Shown here piece by piece: positions 16,746 through 26,526 of a DNA stretch of 64,000 nt; within the stretch, counting starts at the first letter, position 1, and the number at the start of each line of letters is the position of its first letter. The stretch is from Burkholderia ambifaria (GTDB lineage: Bacteria > Pseudomonadota > Gammaproteobacteria > Burkholderiales > Burkholderiaceae). Below the pieces are notes generated by a model. It made no database searches. It had not been told where the DNA came from and was given only the letters and a program-made list of their open reading frames with translations. Position numbers and translations under genes: made by a program. The stretch covers positions 17,019-81,018 of the forward strand of contig NZ_LKPJ01000028.1 in NCBI RefSeq assembly GCF_001443045.1, given 5' to 3'.

Positions 16746-18344
16746 TTACTGCGGTGACGGCGGCGCGTCGGGTGCGACCATGCGCGCCTGGGCGCCGAGG
16801 GCGTTTTGCTCAGCGCTGCCGGCCGTGTCGGCTTTCCTGGCTTTCCCGGCATTCCCGATCTTGGCGGCGTTGCCGGTCGAATCGACCGGCGGCGTGCCCA
16901 TCGCCTGGTAGAGCCGCGCGGTATCCGCGAACCGCGCGCCGGTCGCGCGGATCTCGTCGAGCCGTGCGTTGCGGTACTGCAGCTCGCTTGCGCGCGCGGC
17001 CGACGGCGGCAGCGCGCCGAGCCGCACGCGTGCGGCTGCATCGTCGTACGCGCCGCGCGCGGACAGCGCGGCGCGGGACGACGCGTCGAGCGCTTCTGCG
17101 TCATGCTCGAGCGCCGCGAGCGAATCGGCGACGTTCTGGAACGCGGCGAGCACGGTCTGCTTGTACTGGTCGACTGCAGCTTCGTAGGTCGACTTCGCCG
17201 CACGGCGCTGCGCGAGCAGCGCGCCGCCGTGGAAAATCGGCTGGCTCAGCGACGCACCGACGTTCCAGATCGTGCCGGCGCCGGACAGCATCGTCGGCCA
17301 GCTGAAGCCGCCTTTGCCCATGGCGGCCGACAGCGACAGTTGCGGGAACATCTGCGCGGTCGCAAGGCCGACTTCGGCGGCGGCCGCCTTCAACCCCGCA
17401 TCGGCCGCCTGGATGTCGGGGCGACTTTGCAGCAGGTCCGACGGCACGACTACCGGCACCTGCTCGGGCAGGTGCAGATCGGCGAGCGTGAGGTCGGCGG
17501 GCGGCCGGTCGGGCGTGCGGCCGACCAGCACCGCGAGCGCGTGGCGCGCCGAGTCGCGCTGCTGGCGCAGCGCGGGCAGGCTCGCGGCGAAGGTGTCCGC
17601 GCTTTGCCGCGCGTTCAGCGCGTCGCTGTGCGACGCCGAGCCGAGCGCGTAGCGGCGTTGCGCGTCGTGCGCCTGGTCGTTCGCGAGCGCCACGAGCCGT
17701 TCGGTCGTCGCGATCTGCGCGTTGAGCACCGACACCGTGATCGACGCGGTGACGATGTTCGCGGCGAGCGCGCGCCGCGCCGATTCGAGCTGGAATGCGC
17801 TGACATCGACGCGTTTCGCGAGCGCGCGGTTTGCGAAGCGCGACACGCCGAACAGGTCGATCGTATAGCTCGCCTGCAGTTGCCCGACGAACGTGTCGTA
17901 TAGCAGTGTCGGCGCACCGAGCGCGGGGATCGGCACGCCGAGCGCGCGCTGGCGCGTGGCCTGGCCGCCCGCGTCGATCGACGGCAGCATCGAGCTGCCG
18001 ATCTGTCCGTGCAGCTGCTCGCGCGCGGCATCGAGCGAATGCGACGCCGCGCTGAGCGTCGGGCTGTTGCGCAGCCCTTCGTCGACGAGCGCGTTCAGCG
18101 TATCGGAGCGGTACTGCGTCCACCAGTCGGGCACGGGTTGCGCACCAACCTCGAACTGCTGCGCGACGCCTTGCGCGGCGACGGTCTGCTGCACTTGCGG
18201 CGCGGCGCCGTAGTGCGCGGGCGACGGCATCGCGGGCGGCTCGCCGTTCGGCGCGAACCACGCGCAGCCGGCGAGCGGGCCGGCAAGGCTCGCGGCCGCG
18301 AGCATCCGGGCGGCCTTCGTTTTCAGGTTCAACGACAGTTCCAT
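16746..18344 (-). CDS. RND efflux system outer-membrane lipoprotein (OprM/NodT family)
   Basis: A 532-residue outer-membrane channel of the TolC/OprM family. A lipoprotein signal ends at LAGC (residues 24-27), with the Cys as lipidation site. Two outer-membrane efflux protein repeats follow (about 75-275 and 290-490), with coiled-coil Ala-rich helices and the LLQSRPDIQAAD block of NodT proteins. A low-complexity tail of about 45 residues (KIGNAGKARKADTAG) is unusual. It starts 2 bp after the pump gene and is the last member of the three-gene operon. Confidence 0.92.
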   Translation of the reverse strand: MELSLNLKTKAARMLAAASLAGPLAGCAWFAPNGEPPAMPSPAHYGAAPQVQQTVAAQGVAQQFEVGAQPVPDWWTQYRSDTLNALVDEGLRNSPTLSAASHSLDAAREQLHGQIGSSMLPSIDAGGQATRQRALGVPIPALGAPTLLYDTFVGQLQASYTIDLFGVSRFANRALAKRVDVSAFQLESARRALAANIVTASITVSVLNAQIATTERLVALANDQAHDAQRRYALGSASHSDALNARQSADTFAASLPALRQQRDSARHALAVLVGRTPDRPPADLTLADLHLPEQVPVVVPSDLLQSRPDIQAADAGLKAAAAEVGLATAQMFPQLSLSAAMGKGGFSWPTMLSGAGTIWNVGASLSQPIFHGGALLAQRRAAKSTYEAAVDQYKQTVLAAFQNVADSLAALEHDAEALDASSRAALSARGAYDDAAARVRLGALPPSAARASELQYRNARLDEIRATGARFADTARLYQAMGTPPVDSTGNAAKIGNAGKARKADTAGSAEQNALGAQARMVAPDAPPSPQ

Positions 18345-18346
18345 GG

Positions 18347-21300
18347 TCAGGCTCCCGATGGCGCGGCAGGCGTGCCGCCATCGTGCGGCGGGCGATCGCG
18401 TGGCTCGCGCGGGTCGCGTTCGTCGCGCTTCACGCGGAACCACGCGGCGTACAGCGCGGGCAGGTAGAACAGCGTCAGCACGGTCGCGCTTGTGATGCCG
18501 CCCATCAGCGCGGTCGCCATCGGCCCGAAGAAGTTCGAGCGCAACAATGGGATCAGCGCGAGCACGGCGGCCGCGGCCGTCAGCGTGATCGGACGGAAGC
18601 GCCGCACGGTCGCGCCGACGATCGCGTCGAAGCGTCCGTGGCCGGCGGCAATGTCCTGCTCGATCTGGTCGACGAGGATCACCGAGTTGCGCATGATGAT
18701 CCCGAACATCGCGATCACGCCGAGCATCGCGACGAAGCCGAACGGCTGGCCGAACAGCAGCAGCGTGCCGACCACGCCGATCAGCCCGAGCGGCGCGGTC
18801 AGCACGACCATCAGCACGCGCGAGAAGCTCTGCAGCTGGATCATCAGCAGCGTGAACACGGCGATCGCCATCAGCGGCATCTGCGCATTGATCGACTTCT
18901 GCGCCTTCGCGCTTTCCTCGACCGAGCCACCGATGTTGATCTGATAGCCGACCGGCAGTTGCGCGCGCAATGCGTTCAGCTTCGCGTCGACCGCATGCGT
19001 GACGTCGATGCCCTGCGCGCCGGCGCGCACGTCCGACTGCACGGTGATGGTCGGCTGGCGGTCGCGCTCCCACACGACGCCGTATTCGAGCGTCGGCGTG
19101 AAGCGGCCGAGCGAGCCGAGCGGCACGGGGCCGTTCGGGGTCGGCATCGCGAGGCCCGCGAGCTTCGCGGGATCGACGCGCTCGGAGCGCGGCGCACGCA
19201 GGTCGACCGCGATCAGCTTGTCGCGTTCGCGATACTGCGTGACGGTCGTGCCGGACAGCGTCATCGCGAGGAAGCTCGATACGTCCTGCGACGTGACGTT
19301 CAGCTCGCGCGCCTTCTTCTGGTCGAGCTCGAAGCGCACCGAGCGCTCGGCCGGCTCGTCCCAGTCGAACTGCACGTTGACCGTGCGTGCATCGCCGCGC
19401 ATCGTCGCCGCGACTTTCTCGGCGATCGAGCGGACCGTCGCGATGCTGTCGCCGCTCACGCGGAACTGCACCGGGTAGCCGACCGGCGGGCCGTTCTCGA
19501 GCCGCGACAGCCGCCAGCGCACGGCCGGAAACTGCTCGCGCAACGTGGTTTCGAGCCAGGTCGCGAGCTTCTCGCGGTCCTTCACCGATTTCGCGGTGAT
19601 CACGAACTGCGCGAAGTTCGGCAGTTGAAGCTGCTGGTCGAGCGGCAGGTAGAAGCGCGGCGCGCCGCTGCCGACGAAATTCACCGAATGATCGATCTCG
19701 GGGCGCTTGTCGATCACTTTCTCGAGGCGTTCGGTCTCGCGTAGCGTCGCCGCGAACGATGCGCCTTCGGGCAGCCGCAGATCGACGAGCAGCTCGGGGC
19801 GATCGGAGCTCGGGAAGAACTGCTGCGGCACGAGCGAGAAGCCCATCAGCGCGACGACGAAGAGGGCACCGGTGATCAGCAGCACGACGAAGCGCCGCTC
19901 GATGCACCAGTCGATCCAGCCGCGCAGCCGCGTGTAGAAGCGCGTGTCGTAGATGTCGTGCTCGTGATCGTCCGGCAGGTGGGCTTCGTGCGCGTGCTTC
20001 TTGCGCTCGGGCAGCAGGTGATAGCCGAGCAGCGGAATCAGCACGACGGCCGCGAACCACGACGCGATCAGCGCGATCGCCGACACCTCGAAGATCGAGC
20101 GCGTGTACTCGCCGGTGCTCGATTTCGCGAGCGCGATCGGCAGGAAGCCCGACACGGTGACGAGCGTGCCGGTCAGCATCGGGAACGCGGTGCTCGTATA
20201 GGCGAACGCGGCGGCGCGTGCGCGGGTGTAACCCTGTTCGAGCTTCACGGCCATCATCTCGACCGCGATGATCGCGTCGTCGACGAGCAGCCCGAGCGCG
20301 AGCACGAGCGTGCCGAGCGACACCTTGTGCAGCCCGATGTCGAACAGGTACATGAAGAGGGCGGTCACGGCGAGCACGACCGGAATCGAGATCACGACGA
20401 CCATCCCGGTGCGCAGCCCGAGCGACACGAGGCTCACGACGAGCACGATCGCGACGGCTTCTGCGACCGCTTCGAGGAAATCGTCGACCGAATGCGCGAC
20501 CGCATGCGGCATGCTCGACACCAGCGTCAGCTTCAGGCCGGCCGGCAATTGCGCCTGCAGGTCCTTCGATTCGGCATCGAGCGCCTTGCCGAGCCGGATC
20601 ACGTCGCCGCCGGGCTTCATCGTCACGCCGATGCCGAGCACCGCATGACCGTTGGCACGCATCTGCGTGACGGGCGGATCGTCGTAGCCGCGCTTCACGG
20701 TGGCCAGATCGCCGAGCCGGAACGTGCGGCCGTTGATGCGGATCAGCGTGTCGGCGATTGCCGCGACGTTGTCGAACTGGCCGCTCGGCCGCACGAACAC
20801 GCGATCGTCGGCGGTGGTCAGCACGCCGGTCGACGAGATGTCGTTCTGTGCGTTGATCGCCTGTCCGAGCTGTTGCGGCGAGATGCCGAGGCGCGTGAGC
20901 TGCGCGTTGTTCACCTCGATGAAGATCCGCTGGTCGGGGTCGCCGAAGTAGTCGACCTTGCCGACGCCGGGCACCCGCAGCAGCACGGTGCGCAGCTGGT
21001 CCGCATAGTCGTGGAGCTGCGCGGGCGTGAAGCCGTCGTCTTCGAGCGTCCAGATGTTCGTATAGACGTCGCCGAATTCGTCGTTGAAGAACGGGCCCTG
21101 CACGCCGGGCGGCAGCGTATAGCCGATATCGCCGACCTTCTTGCGGATCTGGTACCAGGTCTCGGGCACGTCCTTCACGGGCGCCGAATCCTTCATCGTG
21201 AAGAAGATCAACGATTCGCCGGGGCGCGAATAGCTGCGCAGGAAGTCGATGGCCGGCGTTTCCTGCAGCTTGCGGCCGATCCGATCGGTTACCTGTTCCT

Positions 21301-21505
21301 GCACCTGCCGCGCGCTCGCGCCGGGCCAGAACGTGCGGATCACCATCACGCGGAACGTGAACGGCGGGTCTTCGGATTGTGCGAGCCGCGTGTACGCGAG
21401 GATGCCCGCGAGCGTCGCGAGCGCGATCAGGTAGACGACCAGCGCCTGGTGGCGCAGCGCCCATGCCGACAGGTTGAACCGGCCTTCTTCGCGGGGGCCG
21501 CTCAT
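18347..21505 (-). CDS. RND efflux pump, inner-membrane transporter
   Basis: A 1052-residue HAE1/multidrug-type RND permease, of normal length for the family. There is one membrane helix at about 20-40, a large periplasmic loop, a helix cluster at 340-550 with LGLLVDDAII (the conserved Asp pair of the proton relay), a second periplasmic loop, and helices at 860-1030. The ATG at 21505 overlaps the fusion-protein stop (ATGA); the frame remains open upstream only as a shadow. It is the proton-driven pump of the tripartite complex. The substrate is not predictable from sequence. Confidence 0.93.
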   Translation of the reverse strand: MSGPREEGRFNLSAWALRHQALVVYLIALATLAGILAYTRLAQSEDPPFTFRVMVIRTFWPGASARQVQEQVTDRIGRKLQETPAIDFLRSYSRPGESLIFFTMKDSAPVKDVPETWYQIRKKVGDIGYTLPPGVQGPFFNDEFGDVYTNIWTLEDDGFTPAQLHDYADQLRTVLLRVPGVGKVDYFGDPDQRIFIEVNNAQLTRLGISPQQLGQAINAQNDISSTGVLTTADDRVFVRPSGQFDNVAAIADTLIRINGRTFRLGDLATVKRGYDDPPVTQMRANGHAVLGIGVTMKPGGDVIRLGKALDAESKDLQAQLPAGLKLTLVSSMPHAVAHSVDDFLEAVAEAVAIVLVVSLVSLGLRTGMVVVISIPVVLAVTALFMYLFDIGLHKVSLGTLVLALGLLVDDAIIAVEMMAVKLEQGYTRARAAAFAYTSTAFPMLTGTLVTVSGFLPIALAKSSTGEYTRSIFEVSAIALIASWFAAVVLIPLLGYHLLPERKKHAHEAHLPDDHEHDIYDTRFYTRLRGWIDWCIERRFVVLLITGALFVVALMGFSLVPQQFFPSSDRPELLVDLRLPEGASFAATLRETERLEKVIDKRPEIDHSVNFVGSGAPRFYLPLDQQLQLPNFAQFVITAKSVKDREKLATWLETTLREQFPAVRWRLSRLENGPPVGYPVQFRVSGDSIATVRSIAEKVAATMRGDARTVNVQFDWDEPAERSVRFELDQKKARELNVTSQDVSSFLAMTLSGTTVTQYRERDKLIAVDLRAPRSERVDPAKLAGLAMPTPNGPVPLGSLGRFTPTLEYGVVWERDRQPTITVQSDVRAGAQGIDVTHAVDAKLNALRAQLPVGYQINIGGSVEESAKAQKSINAQMPLMAIAVFTLLMIQLQSFSRVLMVVLTAPLGLIGVVGTLLLFGQPFGFVAMLGVIAMFGIIMRNSVILVDQIEQDIAAGHGRFDAIVGATVRRFRPITLTAAAAVLALIPLLRSNFFGPMATALMGGITSATVLTLFYLPALYAAWFRVKRDERDPREPRDRPPHDGGTPAAPSGA

Positions 21506-22611
21506 GACGCGAAGTCCTCCGGGTGCAGCGGTGCGATCGGCCGCACCTTCTCGCCCGCGCTGACCGTATGCACGCCTTGCAGCACGACGTGCTCGCCCGG
21601 CTGCAGCCCGTGCGACACGGTGACGGTGCGTTCGTTGAAGCGCGCGACGTCGACGCGGCGCAGTTCGAGCGAGTCGTCCTTCGCGCGCACGACCCACACG
21701 GCCGGATGCGGGCCGTCGTGGAACAGCGCGGTCGCGGGCAGCGTGATGCTCGGCGCGTTGCCGGCAACCGGCGCGCCGTCGAATGCGACGTTCGCGGTCA
21801 TCCCGAGGCGCACGGCCGGATCGGGCGCGGCGAGCGTGAGCTTCACGCGATAGGTGCGGCTTTGCGGATCGGCGGCCGGTGCGATTTCGCGGACTTTCGC
21901 GGCGAACTGGCGGCCCGGCAGCGATGGCAGCGTGACGCTCGCCGCGTGCCCGGGCGTGAGCGACGCGAGCGCGGCTTCGGGCACGTCGCTCACGACGTCG
22001 ACGTCGCCGGACCACGCGAGCTGGTAGACGGCCTGGCCGGCCGATACGTTCTGGCCCGTGTCGGCCGGTTCGGCGGTGATGGTGCCCGCGTGATCGGCGA
22101 CGAGGGTCGCATAGCGGAGCTGGTTCTTCGCGAGCGCGAGCTGCTGCTGCGCCTGGTCGCGCTGCGCGAGCGCCGACGTGTAGCTGTTCTCGGTCTGCTC
22201 GAGCTGCGCGGTCGCGATCAGGTTCTCGCGCGCCTGCGCGCGATCGCGGTCGAGCTGCTGTTTCGCGAACGCGAGGCTGTGCGATGCGGCATCAAGCTGC
22301 GCCTGCGCGCTCGCGGCGTTCTTCTCGACGTCGGACGGATCGAGCAGCGCGACGACCTGACCGGCCTTGACCGTATCGCCGAGCCGCACCTTGCGCTCGA
22401 CGATCTTGCCCGCGATGCGGAACGACAGCGGCGTCGCATAACGCGGCTGGATCTCGCCGGGCAGCGTGGCCGCGGTCGCAACGCCGTCGGCCTGCGCGGG
22501 CAGCGCGACGACCGGGCGCGGCGCGGGCGGCGCGGCTTCCTTCGGATGACAGGCGGCGAGAACGAGCGCGGTGCCGATCAGCAGCACGGCGCGGGAACCG
22601 GAGCGATTCAC
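21502..22611 (-). CDS. RND efflux system periplasmic adaptor (membrane fusion protein)
   Basis: A 369-residue adaptor joining the pump to the outer-membrane channel. The signal peptide ends in a lipobox (VLAAC, Cys21). A biotinyl-lipoyl-like half-motif (KVRLGDTVKAGQVVALLD, near 74-91), an alpha-helical hairpin rich in Ala and Gln (95-165), the second lipoyl half (GTITAEPADTGQNVSAGQ) and a beta-barrel domain follow. It is the first gene of the operon and divergent from the TetR regulator, with the palindromic operator in between. Confidence 0.92.
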   Translation of the reverse strand: MNRSGSRAVLLIGTALVLAACHPKEAAPPAPRPVVALPAQADGVATAATLPGEIQPRYATPLSFRIAGKIVERKVRLGDTVKAGQVVALLDPSDVEKNAASAQAQLDAASHSLAFAKQQLDRDRAQARENLIATAQLEQTENSYTSALAQRDQAQQQLALAKNQLRYATLVADHAGTITAEPADTGQNVSAGQAVYQLAWSGDVDVVSDVPEAALASLTPGHAASVTLPSLPGRQFAAKVREIAPAADPQSRTYRVKLTLAAPDPAVRLGMTANVAFDGAPVAGNAPSITLPATALFHDGPHPAVWVVRAKDDSLELRRVDVARFNERTVTVSHGLQPGEHVVLQGVHTVSAGEKVRPIAPLHPEDFAS

Positions 22612-22733
22612 GAAACCCCCAGAGCAGGTGAAAGCGGGACGAAGCCGGCAAGCGCGGCGGGCGCTTGCCCCGAGTGGCGCAGGCGTGGCGCGCGCCGACA
22701 GAGACGAACGAGGTCGTTCGGAAACTGTGGCGA

Positions 22734-22759
22734 ATTCTAATACACACCTGTATCTGAAT
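22734..22759. promoter_or_regulatory. Palindromic operator for the TetR-type efflux regulator
   Basis: 26-bp dyad with arms ATTC-N2-ATACA and TGTAT-N2-GAAT around a CACC centre. It lies in the divergent promoter region between the efflux operon and tetR, in an AT-rich patch within GC-rich DNA, so binding could repress both directions. Confidence 0.75.
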
Positions 22760-22802
22760 GCAAAGATGAATCCGAAAGGGAGTTGATGCTAGACTGCGCG
22801 CC

Positions 22803-23423
22803 ATGAAACCACAGCGCTTAACTCGCGAGCAGAGCAGGGACCAGACGCGCGAACGTCTGCTGAATGCCGCGCACCGGATTTTTCTGAAGAAAGGTTATGT
22901 CGCCGCGAGCGTCGAGGACATCGCGGCGGCGGCGGGGTACACGCGCGGCGCGTTCTACTCGAACTTCCACAGCAAGTCGGAGCTGCTGCTCGAACTGCTC
23001 GAGCGCGACCACGATTCGGTGCAGGCCGATTTCGAGGCGATCTTCGAGGAGGGCGGGCCGCGCGAGCAGATGGAGTCGATGGCGCTCGCGTACTACCGGA
23101 CGCTCTTTCGCGACGATGAGTATTCGCTGCTGTGGGGCGAGGCGAAACTGCAGGCGGCGCGCGACGCGAAGTTTCGCGTGCGCTTCAACCAGTTCCTGCA
23201 CGGCAAGCGGCTGCAGATGGCCGAGTTCATCCAGCGCTTCGCCGAGCGCGCCGGCACGCCGCTGCTGCTGCCGGCCGAGACGCTCGCGTTCGGGCTGATG
23301 TGCCTGTGCGACGGCGTGCAGTCGTACTACACGGCCGATCCGCAGCACGTGTCGGCCGACGTGGCCGAATCGGTGCTTGCGGGGTTCTTCGCACGGGTCG
23401 TGCTGGGGCGCGCGCCGGACTGA
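22803..23423 (+). CDS. TetR family repressor of the RND efflux operon
   Basis: A 206-residue TetR/AcrR regulator. The N-terminal helix-turn-helix is at residues 15-60 (RERLLNAAHRIFLKKGY ... GYTRGAFYSNFHSKSELL). The C-terminal ligand domain is all-helical. It is divergent from the efflux genes across 191 bp that contain a 26-bp palindrome. By analogy with AcrR/TtgR-type repressors, binding of a drug-like ligand would release the operon; the ligand is unknown. Confidence 0.9.
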   Translation: MKPQRLTREQSRDQTRERLLNAAHRIFLKKGYVAASVEDIAAAAGYTRGAFYSNFHSKSELLLELLERDHDSVQADFEAIFEEGGPREQMESMALAYYRTLFRDDEYSLLWGEAKLQAARDAKFRVRFNQFLHGKRLQMAEFIQRFAERAGTPLLLPAETLAFGLMCLCDGVQSYYTADPQHVSADVAESVLAGFFARVVLGRAPD

Positions 23424-23489
23424 ACGATCGGGCGGCCGCGAATGCGGTGCGGCCGTGCATGCCCCACCGGGTTCCGTGCACCGTGTCCG

Positions 23490-25271
23490 TCAGCGCTCGC
23501 CGGTCATCCGCCGGTAAGCGTCGAGCAGCGACGTCTTGTAGACGACGCCGGCGAGCGTCGGCTCGGCTTCGCTTTCGATCACCGGCAACCGTTCGCCCTG
23601 GAACGCCATGAAGCGTTCGAGCGCGGTCGCGAGCGGCATGTCGGGCGTGAGCAGCGGAAACGGCGTATGCGTGTAGTGCGCGGCCGTCTTGTCGGTCGTG
23701 TCGCGCTTGTCGAGCAGGTCGGACGTGATGTCCTTCAATGCGACCGCGCCGCGGAAGCGCCCGGCCTCGTCGGTCACGTACAGATACTTCACCGGATATT
23801 CGAGAAACACGCGCGTCATGTCGGCGACCGTCGCGGTGAGCGGCACGACCGTCTGCGCGGGCTGGATCAGCTCGCGCATCTGGGTGGTGCGCAGCCGCAG
23901 CCGTTCCTGCGCGTCCTGGTGATGGTGCAGCGTGATCTCGTACATCGACGTCGTGCCGGTCGCGCGCGCGACGAAATACGCGAACACGCACGACACCATG
24001 AGCGGCAGCACGACCTGGTAGCTGAGCGTCATCTCGAAGATCATCAGGATCGCCATCAGCGGCGCCTGCGTGGCGCCGGCCATGAACGCGCCCATCCCGA
24101 CCATCGCATACGCGAAGTACGCGGACGTGTGGCCGGGCCACAGCGCGTTCATCGCGAGCCCGAACAGCGAGCCGAACACGGCGCCGACGAACAGCGTCGG
24201 CGTGAAGACGCCGCCGACCGCGCCGGAACCTGCCGTCGCGGCGGTCGCGATCACCTTGAACGCCAGCACCGCGACGAGCGCCTGCCAGGTCCACGGCGAA
24301 TGCAGGATGTGGTTCACGACGCTGTAGCCGTTGCCCCATACGTCCGGAATCCACACCGAGATCACGCCGACCACGAGGCCGCCGAGCGCGAGCCGCACCG
24401 GCAGCGGCACGGGCAGCCGCTTGAACTGGTTCTTCGACGCATCGAGCAGATGCAGGAACTGCGGCGCGAGCACGCCGCACAGCGCGCCGAGCACGACGAA
24501 CAGCAGCACCTCGGGGCCCGTGACGGCCGGGAACACCGGCATCTCGTACGGCGGCCGGTAGCCGGCGAATTCCCGCATCACGATGTTCGCGACGACGGAG
24601 GCGACGACCATCGGCCCGAAGCTCTCCATCGCGATCGTGCCGAGCACGATTTCGGATACGAAGAACGCGCCGGCGATCGGCGCGTTGTACGCGGACGTGA
24701 TACCGGCCGCCGCGCCGCACGCGACGAGCAGGCGCAGGCGCGGCGGGTCGAAGTGCACGAAGCGGCCGACCAGCGACGCGGCGAGCGCCGCGAGCTGCAC
24801 CATCGGGCCTTCGCGGCCGATCGAACCGCCGCTGCCGATCGTCAGCAGCGACGACACGCTGCGCCACAGGCTCTGGCGTACCGGCACGACGCCGTCGCCG
24901 AGCGCGACGGCCTCCATGTAGTCGGTCTTGCCGGATTTCCTGTCGCCGCGCGTCGCGAGCAGCAGCACGCAGCCGGCCAGGAAGCCGCCCGCGGCCGGCA
25001 TCCAGAAGCGCACGTACCACGGCAGGCTTCTCGCCATCTGCACGAAGCTGCCGCCGTGTCCGGAGATCAGGTGCTGCATCAGGTCGATGCCTTCGCGAAA
25101 CGTCATGGTGGCGAAGGCGCCGCCGACGCCGACGATGGCCGACCAGATCAGCATCGTATGGGCGTCCGACAGGCGGAACAGTGTCTGGGCGCGAGTGCGC
25201 AGCTTCAGCAGGAACGAGAGCACGGCTGAAAGAGGGTGATGAAGAGAACGAAGGAAAACGACGCGAAGCAT
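23490..25271 (-). CDS. ClC-family chloride channel/transporter with CBS domains (ClcB-like)
   Basis: A 593-residue membrane protein. The ClC core (about 40-450) shows the GREGP motif containing the gating Glu and GGVFTPTLFVG, the third selectivity motif. The first motif (GSGIP in many ClC proteins) is degenerate. Two CBS domains close the protein (about 470-525 and 545-590), which bind nucleotides and regulate ClC proteins. The ATG at 25271 is chosen; an upstream TTG at 25346 would overlap the neighbouring gene. No clear ribosome site is visible. Probable role: chloride flux linked to acid resistance. Confidence 0.88.
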   Translation of the reverse strand: MLRVVFLRSLHHPLSAVLSFLLKLRTRAQTLFRLSDAHTMLIWSAIVGVGGAFATMTFREGIDLMQHLISGHGGSFVQMARSLPWYVRFWMPAAGGFLAGCVLLLATRGDRKSGKTDYMEAVALGDGVVPVRQSLWRSVSSLLTIGSGGSIGREGPMVQLAALAASLVGRFVHFDPPRLRLLVACGAAAGITSAYNAPIAGAFFVSEIVLGTIAMESFGPMVVASVVANIVMREFAGYRPPYEMPVFPAVTGPEVLLFVVLGALCGVLAPQFLHLLDASKNQFKRLPVPLPVRLALGGLVVGVISVWIPDVWGNGYSVVNHILHSPWTWQALVAVLAFKVIATAATAGSGAVGGVFTPTLFVGAVFGSLFGLAMNALWPGHTSAYFAYAMVGMGAFMAGATQAPLMAILMIFEMTLSYQVVLPLMVSCVFAYFVARATGTTSMYEITLHHHQDAQERLRLRTTQMRELIQPAQTVVPLTATVADMTRVFLEYPVKYLYVTDEAGRFRGAVALKDITSDLLDKRDTTDKTAAHYTHTPFPLLTPDMPLATALERFMAFQGERLPVIESEAEPTLAGVVYKTSLLDAYRRMTGER

Positions 25272-25338
25272 AGCACTGCGCCGCGCCCGCGGGATCTTCC
25301 CGTCGGGCGCGGCGCGTGTCGCGGCGTGGATGTGCGGC

Positions 25339-26415
25339 TTAGCCAAGCCAGTGTTGCACCGCCCAGGTGATCCCGTAGCCGCCGGCGATCAGCCAGACGT
25401 ACAGGATCAGGCCGGTGGTCAGCGCGCGCGGGCCGGCCTCGCGGATCTGCGACACGCGGGTCTCGATGCCGAGCGCGGTCATCGCCATCGTCAGCGCGAA
25501 GGTGTCGAGCACGTTCAGCGTATGTGTGACGTCGGCGGGCAGCACGTTCAGCGAATTGACGATCACGAAGCCGAGGAAACCGAGCGCGAACCACGGCACG
25601 GCCATCTTGCGCTTGCCTTGCGCGCCGTCGGCGGCCGCATTGGCCGAGCGTGCCGAGCGGGCGAGCCACCAGCCGAGCGTGAGCAGCACCGGCACCAGCA
25701 GCATCACGCGGGTCATCTTCACGATGGTCGCGACGTGCGTGACCTGCGGGCTGATGTCGCTCGCCGCGCCGACCACCTGCGCGACTTCGTGGATCGTGCC
25801 GCCGAAGAACAGGCCGAGGCCGGCCGGGTCGAGCTGGAGCAGGCCGGCGTGATACGCGAGGGGATACAGGAACATCGACAGCGTGCCGAACAGCACCACG
25901 CTGCCCACGGCCATCGCGCTCTGGTGCGGCTTCGACTGCAGCGTCGACTCGAACGCGAGCACGGCGGCCGCGCCGCAGATCGCGCTGCCGGCAGCGGTCA
26001 GCAGCGCCGCGTCGCGATCGAGCTTCATCACCTTCATGCCGACCCAGGTGCCGATCACGAGTGTGCTGACGACGACCAGCACCGACACCGTCAGGCCCGG
26101 CAGGCCCACCTGCGCGATTTCCTGCAGGCTCACGCGCAGGCCGAAGAACGCGACCGCGATACGCAGCAGCTTGCGCGCGGAAAAGTTGACGCCGGCCGCC
26201 CAGCTCGCCGGCATGCCGTCACGCAGCGCGTTGCCGTACAGCGCGCCCGCGACGATGCCGACGATCAGCGGTGACAGGCCGAGCCCGGCGATCGCCGGAA
26301 GTTGCGACAGGCTCGTGACGGCGGCGGCGAACAGCGCGACGAACAGCACGCCGTTCAACTGACCGCGCATCGATGGCGCGGCGTGGCTGAGATGGGGAGT
26401 CGGAGCAGTGGACAT
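25339..26415 (-). CDS. yeiH: YeiH-family putative sulfate exporter / conserved permease
   Basis: A 358-residue inner-membrane protein with about ten hydrophobic helices and the UPF0324 signatures: AAGSAICGAAAVLAF near residue 140 and GGTIHEVAQVVGA near 210. The ATG at 26415 gives the family N-terminus. E. coli YeiH lies next to the LysR gene yeiE, and the same pairing is seen here with a divergent LysR gene. The substrate is unproven; the exporter annotation is by family convention. Confidence 0.85.
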   Translation of the reverse strand: MSTAPTPHLSHAAPSMRGQLNGVLFVALFAAAVTSLSQLPAIAGLGLSPLIVGIVAGALYGNALRDGMPASWAAGVNFSARKLLRIAVAFFGLRVSLQEIAQVGLPGLTVSVLVVVSTLVIGTWVGMKVMKLDRDAALLTAAGSAICGAAAVLAFESTLQSKPHQSAMAVGSVVLFGTLSMFLYPLAYHAGLLQLDPAGLGLFFGGTIHEVAQVVGAASDISPQVTHVATIVKMTRVMLLVPVLLTLGWWLARSARSANAAADGAQGKRKMAVPWFALGFLGFVIVNSLNVLPADVTHTLNVLDTFALTMAMTALGIETRVSQIREAGPRALTTGLILYVWLIAGGYGITWAVQHWLG

Positions 26416-26463
26416 GGGGCACCGTGATGAAGCAGGTTGCGATGGCCTAATCCTAATTTGGAT

Positions 26464-26473
26464 ATATCGATAT
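26464..26473. promoter_or_regulatory. Probable LysR-type binding site
   Basis: ATATCGATAT palindrome in an AT-rich patch between divergent yeiH and the LysR gene, 54 bp before the latter. LysR proteins usually bind such dyads in the shared promoter. Confidence 0.45.
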
Positions 26474-26526
26474 GAAAAATTGTGATTTGTGACGTAAACT
26501 ATCCGGAAAGCCGATAATTCATCCCC

